NCBI GenBank assembly: GCA_934630555.1
Contig: CAKTXB010000129.1
Span: 1 to 5,807, forward strand
Length of the DNA: 5,807 nt
Origin: an uncultured Oscillospiraceae bacterium
GTDB taxonomy: Bacteria > Bacillota > Clostridia > Oscillospirales > Oscillospiraceae
Direction of reading: 5' to 3'
Positions 1 through 4,219 of this stretch are shown piece after piece; positions within the stretch are counted from its first letter, which is position 1; each line of letters begins with the position of its first letter. Position numbers and translations under genes: made by a program. The notes under the pieces were generated by a model. The model had not been told where the DNA came from and did no database searches. It saw nothing but the letters and a program-made list of their open reading frames with translations.

Positions 1-285
1 ATGCATGCCGTTGAGCTCGACGACCACGCGCTCGGCCCGGTATTTTTTCTGCAGATCGGTCAGCATCTCCGGGCTGAGGTCTTCATAGTCCAGAACCTGC
101 TCGTAGACCTCCTTGTGGGGGTAGGTCGAGACGTCGTATTCCTCCTCGCCCTCCTCGCACACCAGCAGCAGCGTCCGCTCGCCGGTGTTGAAGCGCTCGT
201 CCTCGAGCGTTTCCTGAATGAATTTCGTCTTGCCGGACTCCAGAAAGCCGGTAAAGACGTACATGGGGATATCAGGCATAGCCAT
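1..285 (-). CDS. G3E-family (CobW/COG0523-type) P-loop GTPase, N-terminal part, cut by window edge
   Basis: Only the first 95 codons are present; the gene runs off the left edge. The protein starts MAMPDIPMYVFTGFLESGKT, with a Walker A loop GFLESGKT at residues 13-20. G3E GTPases such as CobW, UreG, HypB and ZNG1/YeiR couple GTP hydrolysis to metal insertion or metallochaperone work in the cytoplasm. The variant ESGKT (rather than GAGKT) and the following LLLVCEEGEEEYD and VVVELNGMH stretches set it apart from its neighbour, so it is a divergent paralogue, not a recent duplicate. The start at 285 is chosen because AAGGAG (294-299) lies 8 bases upstream; the ATG two codons later is too far away. 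That ribosome binding site overlaps the TAA of the upstream GTPase gene, so the two are co-transcribed and probably translationally coupled. The metal and the client protein cannot be read from this fragment. Confidence 0.88.
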   Translation of the reverse strand, partial: MAMPDIPMYVFTGFLESGKTKFIQETLEDERFNTGERTLLLVCEEGEEEYDVSTYPHKEVYEQVLDYEDLSPEMLTDLQKKYRAERVVVELNGMH

Positions 286-297
286 AGAGAAAACTCC

Positions 298-1515
298 TTA
301 CTGCTTTTCCACGCCGAAGAGCTTCGCGACAGCTTCCTCGTTCAGCTTCGAACCGATCACGCAGATGCGGCCCGTGACCATCGCGCCGCCGTCGCGGATA
401 TCCGGCTCGCCGGGGACATAGTCGAAGTGGATCCACTTCTCGCCCTCGGCATTGGCCACATAGCCCTTCGCGCGCAGGACGATGCCGTAGGCATCCGCAT
501 CCTCGAGCGCTTTCAGGATGCCCTCGATCTCGGCCTTTGTGAATTTCTTGTGCGTTTCCTCGCCCCAGCTGATGAAGACCTCGTCGGCGTCATGGCCATG
601 GTGATGGTGGTGATGATGATGGTGCTCGTGCTCGTCCTCATCCTCGTCGTCATGATGATGGTGGCAGGCGCAGTCCGGGTCGTCACATTCCTCATCGTCA
701 TCGTCGTCATCGTGATGGTGATGATGCTCGTGCTCATCCTCATCGTCATCGTCGTCATGATGGTGGTGATGGTGGTGCTCGTGTTCATCCTCATCGTCGT
801 CATCGTCGTGGTGATGGTGGTGGCAGGCACAGTCGGGATCGTCGCACTCGTCGTCATCGTCATGGTCATGATGATGGTGATGGGCCTCTTCCTCCAGCTT
901 TGCCAGCTCGACGGCGATGGTGCTGCGCTGCTCCATGGCCTCCATCAGCTGCTCGCCGGTGAGCTCCGGCCACGGGGTCGTGACGATCACGGCGTCCTTG
1001 TTGTGTTCACGGATCATATTGACGCACTGGTCGAGCTTTTCCTCCTTCATGCCGTCGGTGCGGCTGAGGATGATGGTGTTGGCCGTCTCGATCTGGTTGT
1101 TATAGAACTCGCCGAAGTTTTTCATATACATCCTGCACTTCGTCGCATCCGCCACGGTCACGAAATTGCCGAGCTGCACGTCGTCGGATGTGACCTTGCG
1201 CACGGCGCCGATGACGTCGGACAGCTTGCCGACGCCGGACGGCTCGATGAGGATGCGGTCCGGCGCATACTCCGCGATGACCTTTTTGAGCGCGCGGCCG
1301 AAATCGCCCACCAGCGAGCAGCAAATGCAGCCGGAGTTCATCTCCGTGATCTGGATGCCCGCCTCCTGCAGAAAGCCGCCGTCGATGCCGATCTCGCCGA
1401 ATTCGTTCTCGATGAGGACGAGCTTCTGGCCGTGATAGGCTTCCCTGATCATCTTCTTGATGAGCGTCGTCTTGCCGGCGCCGAGGAAACCGGAATAAAT
1501 ATCAATTTTTGTCAT
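298..1515 (-). CDS. CobW-type G3E GTPase with long His/Asp/Cys metal-binding insert (putative metallochaperone)
   Basis: The gene encodes a complete 405-residue cytoplasmic protein. Seen in order: Walker A GFLGAGKTT (9-17); ENEFGEIGID (36-45), the switch region of COG0523 proteins; the family metal-binding CxCC motif in NSGCICC (60-66); IEPSGVG (90-96), matching the family's E-S/P-S/T-G segment; and SRTD (151-154) where the guanine-binding NKxD is expected. Residues 212-309 are a linker of His, Asp, Glu and two CDDPDCAC motifs (224-231, 277-284). A CobW C-terminal domain follows (about 311-405). The family binds Zn, Co or Ni and moves it to client enzymes; the insert suggests metal buffering as well, which is inference. 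Start at 1515: GGAAGG (1525-1530) lies 9 bases upstream. It is first gene of an operon, 12 bases ahead of a second G3E GTPase. The specific metal is unknown, so names such as cobW, yeiR or zng1 are not assigned. Confidence 0.93.
   Translation of the reverse strand: MTKIDIYSGFLGAGKTTLIKKMIREAYHGQKLVLIENEFGEIGIDGGFLQEAGIQITEMNSGCICCSLVGDFGRALKKVIAEYAPDRILIEPSGVGKLSDVIGAVRKVTSDDVQLGNFVTVADATKCRMYMKNFGEFYNNQIETANTIILSRTDGMKEEKLDQCVNMIREHNKDAVIVTTPWPELTGEQLMEAMEQRSTIAVELAKLEEEAHHHHHDHDDDDECDDPDCACHHHHHDDDDDEDEHEHHHHHHHDDDDDEDEHEHHHHHDDDDDDEECDDPDCACHHHHDDEDEDEHEHHHHHHHHHGHDADEVFISWGEETHKKFTKAEIEGILKALEDADAYGIVLRAKGYVANAEGEKWIHFDYVPGEPDIRDGGAMVTGRICVIGSKLNEEAVAKLFGVEKQ
589..882 (-). repeat. Trinucleotide-rich low-complexity tract coding the His/Asp/Glu/Cys insert
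   Basis: The tract encodes residues 212-309 of the GTPase. I count 40 His and 6 Cys among 98 residues; nearly all the rest are Asp or Glu. DEDEHEH occurs three times (residues 241, 258, 292: steps of 17 and 34), and CDDPDCAC occurs twice, 53 residues apart, so the insert grew by in-frame duplication. CAT/CAC and GAT/GAC codons are mixed irregularly, so the repeat is old and held by selection on protein rather than fresh slippage. On the plus strand the same bases read as a Met/Val/Ile-rich open frame, which is an artefact. Confidence 0.9.
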
Positions 1516-1541
1516 ACAGGAACACCTTCCAGTTGCATTTT

Positions 1542-1553
1542 TTATTTAAATAA
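1542..1553. promoter_or_regulatory. 12-bp AT palindrome at the GTPase operon start site
   Basis: TTATTTAAATAA is a perfect 12-bp palindrome. It overlaps the downstream edge of the -10 box (1552-1557) and the expected transcription start near 1545. A repressor bound here would block the promoter. AT-rich palindromes also arise by chance in promoter DNA, so the regulatory role is inference. Confidence 0.35.
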
Positions 1554-1580
1554 TATAGCACGTTCCGGATGGAACATCAA
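1552..1580 (-). promoter_or_regulatory. Promoter of the G3E GTPase operon
   Basis: On the minus strand the -35 is TTGATG (1575-1580), the spacer is exactly 17 bases (1558-1574), and the -10 is TATATT (1552-1557) preceded by TGC, giving an extended -10 (TGnTATATT). Start of transcription is expected near 1545, leaving a leader of about 30 bases before the ATG at 1515. The promoter is divergent from the tRNA promoter starting at 1621. Confidence 0.75.
1562..1575. promoter_or_regulatory. Inverted repeat inside the promoter spacer, candidate operator
   Basis: GTTCC-GGAT-GGAAC (plus strand) is a perfect 5-bp inverted repeat around 4 bases. It fills the spacer between -35 and -10 of the GTPase operon, a classic place for a repressor site or for a MerR-type activator. 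It does not match the Zur, NikR or Fur boxes that I know. Binding by a metal sensor is inferred from position and from the product of the operon. Confidence 0.4.
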
Positions 1581-1620
1581 GGTTTCCGCCTAAAATATTC
1601 ATGGCTTTCTCCAAAAGGAA

Positions 1621-1649
1621 TTGACAAACCCGATTTGATATGATAAGAT
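1621..1649 (+). promoter_or_regulatory. Promoter of the tandem tRNA-Ser unit
   Basis: The -35 is a perfect TTGACA (1621-1626), the spacer is 17 bases (1627-1643), and the -10 is TAAGAT (1644-1649) preceded by TGA (extended -10). Transcription should start near 1656, about 20 bases before the first tRNA. The consensus -35 fits a stable-RNA promoter. Confidence 0.8.
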
Positions 1650-1676
1650 AACTCACGGCTTTGGAGGCCGGCATTC

Positions 1677-1765
1677 GGAGAGATGTCCGAGCGGTTTAAG
1701 GAGCTGGTCTTGAAAACCAGTGACACAGCAATGTGCCGTGGGTTCGAATCCCACTCTCTCCGCCA
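1677..1765 (+). tRNA. tRNA-Ser (anticodon UGA)
   Basis: The acceptor stem is GGAGAGA (1677-1683) with TCTCTCC (1755-1761), discriminator G1762 and encoded CCA (1763-1765). The anticodon stem CTGGT/ACCAG (1704-1708, 1716-1720) encloses loop CTTGAAA with anticodon TGA at 1711-1713, reading UCA and other UCN codons. The long variable arm (stem CACA/TGTG around 1724-1735) is the class II hallmark of tRNA-Ser. The T arm is GTGGG-TTCGAAT-CCCAC. All arms are intact. The tRNA-Ser(GCU) gene follows after 35 bases with no terminator between, so one transcript is expected. Confidence 0.97.
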
Positions 1766-1800
1766 TATTTTCTCCCTTCATATTATATCCAAACCGACCT

Positions 1801-1892
1801 GCGGAAGTACCCAAGTGGCCGAAGGGGCTCCCCTGCTAAGGGAGTAGGCGTCTAAAAAGCGCGCGAGAGTTCAAATCTCTCCTTCCGCGCCA
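1801..1892 (+). tRNA. tRNA-Ser (anticodon GCU)
   Basis: The acceptor stem is GCGGAAG (1801-1807) with CTTCCGC (1882-1888), discriminator G1889 and encoded CCA (1890-1892). The anticodon stem CTCCC/GGGAG (1828-1832, 1840-1844) encloses loop CTGCTAA with anticodon GCT at 1835-1837, reading AGC and AGU. A long GC-rich variable arm (about 1845-1864) again marks tRNA-Ser. The T arm is GAGAG-TTCAAAT-CTCTC (1865-1881). There is no promoter of its own visible in 1766-1800; it is the second gene of the unit and is closed by the terminator at 1901. Confidence 0.97.
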
Positions 1893-1900
1893 AAACATGA

Positions 1901-1936
1901 AACTCCGCAATCCCAAGGGATTGCGGAGTTTTTCTT
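1901..1936 (+). terminator. Intrinsic terminator of the tRNA-Ser unit
   Basis: AACTCCGCAATCC pairs with GGATTGCGGAGTT (13 bp, loop CAAG) and is followed by a T-rich run (TTTTTCTT, with the first Ts inside the stem). It lies 8 bases after the second tRNA's CCA. A perfect GC-containing stem plus U tract is a textbook Rho-independent terminator. Confidence 0.93.
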
Positions 1937-2231
1937 ATATGCCAGCGTTTTCCGCCGTTTTTGCCGCTCTGTTTTCTCATAACATATTATGGTATTTCAC
2001 TTTAAAGTTCGCTAACGCGGAACACAAAACGCTAATGAAAATGCTAACGGGAGCCTGCCCCACAATGGAATACACTGCCGTCCTTTCCTCCCGGCCGCCG
2101 GTTATTTTTGGGGAATCGTTCCATCCAATTTCGGAGGCTTTTTCATCTGCCGCATTATGGAAGCATATTATTCCAAGTTGAAAGTATATATTTCCCAAAG
2201 ATATTTCATCAAAGCATTCTCAAATATACGT
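1937..2231. other. Intergenic stretch with no recognisable gene
   Basis: No open frame here has a plausible start, ribosome binding site and protein-like composition. Base composition is more AT-rich than the flanking genes. Small structures only: CATAA/TTATG and TGGAA/TTCCA inverted repeats and three GCTAA words (2011, 2031, 2043). It may hold remnants of older sequence, but no family was recognised, and no copy of the tRNA 3' ends that would mark an integrated element was seen. Confidence 0.6.
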
Positions 2232-2274
2232 AAGAGCCCCACGTTGGCGTTTGTTGACGCAACGTGGGGCTCTT
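2232..2274. repeat. Strong 18-bp hairpin, possible weak bidirectional terminator
   Basis: AAGAGCCCCACGTT (2232-2245) pairs perfectly with AACGTGGGGCTCTT (2261-2274). A single bulged G (2246) is followed by GCGT/ACGC and loop TTGTTG. No U tract follows on either strand, so termination would be inefficient; an RNA end or processing signal is an alternative. Confidence 0.7.
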
Positions 2275-2284
2275 GCCATATCGT

Positions 2285-2323
2285 CCACCACGGACGCCGG
2301 AGGGGGGCTCCGGCGCCGGGTGG
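2285..2323. repeat. GC-rich 16-bp hairpin
   Basis: CCACC-a-CGG-a-CGCCGGAG pairs with CTCCGGCG-CCG-GGTGG around a GGGGG loop (2303-2307), with only two bulged A residues. It lies 10 bases from the hairpin at 2232-2274. Its CGCCGGAG core resembles the CCTCCGGCGG core of the tandem repeat at the right end of the window, seen in reverse complement. Confidence 0.65.
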
Positions 2324-2360
2324 AAACAAAAACGCCGTGCAGGATAGACTCCTACACGGC
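2324..2360 (-). terminator. Minus-strand intrinsic terminator candidate
   Basis: On the minus strand GCCGTG-t-AGGA pairs with TCCT-g-CACGGC (one mismatch, loop GTCTA) and is followed by GTTTTTGTTT. Just before it, GGAC/GTCC (2366-2376) with TTTTT makes a second, smaller terminator-like element. These are the first U-tract hairpins downstream of the flavoprotein operon on that strand, so they may end its transcript about 270 bases past the stop codon. Confidence 0.55.
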
Positions 2361-2423
2361 AAAAAGGACACTGTCCCTTGCACACAAACACGCAGGAAAT
2401 ACGCATGAACCGGCTGCGCCCAC

Positions 2424-2452
2424 TTGTAAATGGTGCGCCAATCACGTATAAT
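2424..2452 (+). promoter_or_regulatory. Promoter of the putative small RNA
   Basis: The -35 is TTGTAA (2424-2429), the spacer is 17 bases, and the -10 is a perfect TATAAT (2447-2452). The start would be near 2458-2460. No protein gene lies downstream on this strand; a terminator does, at 2597. Confidence 0.65.
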
Positions 2453-2458
2453 ATCCAT

Positions 2459-2628
2459 GCGGCGCGGTTTTAAACCGTTGTGTAGGTGCTGCTATCACCT
2501 GCGCAGGCTTGCGGGTGGTGGTGCGCCCGCAAGCTGCTGCATTCTTGTTTCCAAGTAGATTGTACCAGTACACGATACATTTTGCAAGCCCTACTTTGTG
2601 CCGATTTTTGGAAATCGGCACATTTTTT
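2459..2628 (+). ncRNA. Unassigned structured small RNA of about 170 nt
   Basis: The call rests on a consensus promoter at 2424-2452, an intrinsic terminator at 2597-2628 and dense structure between them. Visible helices: CGGTT/AACCG (2465-2477); AGGTG/CACCT (2484-2500); GCAG plus GCTTGCGGG (2503-2515) with CCCGCAAGC plus CTGC (2526-2540), loop TGGTGGTGCG; and TGTA/TACA (2561-2572). No start codon with a ribosome binding site and a protein-like frame was found. The SRP RNA core (GGAAGGAAGCAG type) is absent, and it is too short for RNase P RNA or tmRNA. 6S RNA has a similar size and free-standing context, but a long end-to-end closing stem was not seen, so that identity is only a hypothesis. 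A new or lineage-specific sRNA is equally possible. It converges on the flavoprotein operon and ends 2 bases before that stop codon. Confidence 0.55.
2597..2628 (+). terminator. Intrinsic terminator of the putative small RNA
   Basis: TGTGCCGATTT (2597-2607) pairs perfectly with AAATCGGCACA (2612-2622) around TTGG, followed by six Ts (2623-2628). The polarity is clear: the T run is on the plus strand side only, so this does not serve the convergent minus-strand operon whose stop codon is at 2630-2632. Confidence 0.9.
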
Positions 2629-2629
2629 A

Positions 2630-4219
2630 TCATTCTGCCAGCACAGCTTCTGCCGTTACAATTCCATCTACAGCCGCAGACATGATGCCGCCCGCATATC
2701 CGGCGCCCTCACCGCAGGGATAAAGCCCCCGCAGGTTGGACTGCCGCGTGCTGTCGCGCACAATGCGCACTGGTGAAGAGCTGCGTGTTTCCGGCGCTGT
2801 CAGCACTGCGTCCGGCGCGTCAAACCCGTGCAGCCGCCTGCCAAGCTCCGGCAGCGCCTGTTCCAAAACGCGCGTCATGCGTTCCGGCAGTACATCGTGC
2901 AACTCGCACAGCCGCACGCCGGGCCGGTATGTCGGCTGCACGCTGCCAAGTTCCGTACTCGCGCGCCGCGTCAGAAAATCCCCCACAAGCTGCGCCGGGG
3001 CACGATAATCTCCGCCGCCGGCAAGAAATGCCGTCTGTTCGATCTCCCGCTGCCAGCGCATCCCTGCCAGCGCGTCATTTCCCGGGAAATCCTCCGGGTG
3101 GAGCGTCACCAGCAGCGCTGCATTTGCGTTTTCACCGTCGCGCGCCGCATTGCTCATGCCGTTCGTCACCACGCCGCCTGCCTCCGAGGCCGCTGCCACC
3201 ACCGCTCCACCCGGGCACATACAAAACGTATACGCCGAGCTGCCATCCGGCAAATGCACATTCAGCTTATAATCCGCTGGCGGCAGACCTGTCCGGCCAG
3301 CGGACGGTCCATACTGCGCCGCATCAATGGCCTGTTGCCGATGTTCGATGCGCACGCCCATGGAAAACGGCTTTGCCTCCATCTGCGCGCCCGCATCCAG
3401 CAGCAGCTGGAATGTATCCCGCGCGCTGTGTCCGATGGCCAGAACCGCCTGTGCGCACTCCAGCATATGTTCCTGCCCGTTCTGAGCATACCGCACGGCA
3501 CAAATGTGTCCATCTTGCACACAAAAATCTGTCACTCTCGCGCCAAAACGCACCTCGCCGCCATAATGCAGGATTTTTTCGCGCAGATTCTGCACCACCT
3601 CCACCAGCACATCTGTGCCGATATGCGGCTTGGCATCGAACAAAATGTCTGCACACGCCCCGGCGTCTGCAAACTGATCCAGCACCCAGCCAATGCGTTC
3701 ATTTTTTGTGCCGGTGTTTAGCTTGCCGTCCGAAAACGTGCCGGCGCCGCCTTCGCCAAACTGCACATTGCATTCCGGGTCCAGTTTGCCGCCGTTCCAG
3801 AATGCGCGGACCTTTTCACTGCGCGTCCGCGCATCCAGCCCGCGCTCGAGCACAATGGGCCGTGCTCCGGCCATGGCCAGCACCAGCGCCGCAAACATGC
3901 CCGCCGGGCCAAAGCCGATCACGACCGGCCGCTGCGAAAACACACGCGTGCACACCGGCGGCGTATAGTGCACATCCTGTACGATCGACGCCTTGGTACA
4001 CCGCGCCTGCTTGAGGATCTTTTCCTCCCGCCCGGCTACGAGCACATCTACCGTGTAGATCACACGCACATCGTTCTTTTTTCGCGCGTCCACAGACCGC
4101 CGCTTGATGTCGATCTGGCGGATCTCGCCATCCCGCAGCCGCAGCAGCTTTGCCGCCGCACGCGACAGTGCAGCCATGTCCGCCTCCGGCGGCAGAGCAA
4201 TATCTCGAATCCGAATCAT
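2630..4219 (-). CDS. COG2509-type FAD-dependent oxidoreductase
   Basis: The gene encodes a 529-residue flavoprotein of unknown substrate. Seen: an N-terminal extension (1-97) typical of this family, beginning MIRIRDIALP; the FAD dinucleotide-binding loop GFGPAG (102-107) with the ribose-binding acid in LERG (124-127); NVQFGEGGAGTFSDGKLNT (151-169), a family signature next to the isoalloxazine ring; VLAIGHSARDTF (259-270), the second nucleotide-contact strand; CMCPGG (333-338); and the C-terminal FAD segment LYPCGEGAGYAGGIMSAAVDG (499-519). There is no signal peptide, so it is cytoplasmic. The start at 4219 is preferred over an in-frame ATG 19 codons upstream: family members begin MIRI, GAGGG lies 6 bases upstream, and its ATGA overlaps the upstream gene's TGA. 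It is the second gene of a two-gene operon with another flavoprotein, implying translational coupling. The reaction is uncharacterised in the family; I assign none. Confidence 0.92.
   Translation of the reverse strand: MIRIRDIALPPEADMAALSRAAAKLLRLRDGEIRQIDIKRRSVDARKKNDVRVIYTVDVLVAGREEKILKQARCTKASIVQDVHYTPPVCTRVFSQRPVVIGFGPAGMFAALVLAMAGARPIVLERGLDARTRSEKVRAFWNGGKLDPECNVQFGEGGAGTFSDGKLNTGTKNERIGWVLDQFADAGACADILFDAKPHIGTDVLVEVVQNLREKILHYGGEVRFGARVTDFCVQDGHICAVRYAQNGQEHMLECAQAVLAIGHSARDTFQLLLDAGAQMEAKPFSMGVRIEHRQQAIDAAQYGPSAGRTGLPPADYKLNVHLPDGSSAYTFCMCPGGAVVAAASEAGGVVTNGMSNAARDGENANAALLVTLHPEDFPGNDALAGMRWQREIEQTAFLAGGGDYRAPAQLVGDFLTRRASTELGSVQPTYRPGVRLCELHDVLPERMTRVLEQALPELGRRLHGFDAPDAVLTAPETRSSSPVRIVRDSTRQSNLRGLYPCGEGAGYAGGIMSAAVDGIVTAEAVLAE

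Noticed and set aside
589..882. CRISPR-like or microsatellite array
   Set aside because: The periodicity follows codons of a continuous reading frame inside a gene with intact flanking domains; there are no spacer-repeat units.
1..1593. Long plus-strand open frame (530 codons) opposite the GTPase operon
   Set aside because: It is antisense to two clear GTPase genes; its Met/Val/Ile-rich part is only the complement of His/Asp codons, it has no ribosome binding site in the window, and it shows no family motif.
1546..1602. 18-codon minus-strand frame MNILGGNLDVPSGTCYII with GGAG six bases upstream, possible leader peptide
   Set aside because: It spans the promoter boxes of the GTPase operon, and no promoter was seen upstream on that strand; it is probably chance.
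1755..1892. tRNA-Ser 3' ends as an attachment site of an integrated element
   Set aside because: No integrase gene and no second copy of either tRNA 3' end was found in the window.
2118..2126. GTTCCATCC, also present in the minus strand of the GTPase promoter repeat
   Set aside because: A single shared 9-base word in a window of this size is not improbable, and the second half (GGAAC) is missing here.
1897..2181. 94-codon plus-strand frame after the tRNAs
   Set aside because: It begins inside the region of the terminator stem, has no ribosome binding site and shows no recognisable protein features.
2168..2458. 96-codon minus-strand frame
   Set aside because: It reads through three strong hairpins, lacks a convincing ribosome binding site and has no recognisable motif.
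2773..4014. Long plus-strand frame (413 codons) opposite the COG2509 gene
   Set aside because: It is the antisense of a well-supported flavoprotein gene; its Pro/Arg/His/Ala-rich composition is typical of antisense frames in GC-rich genes.
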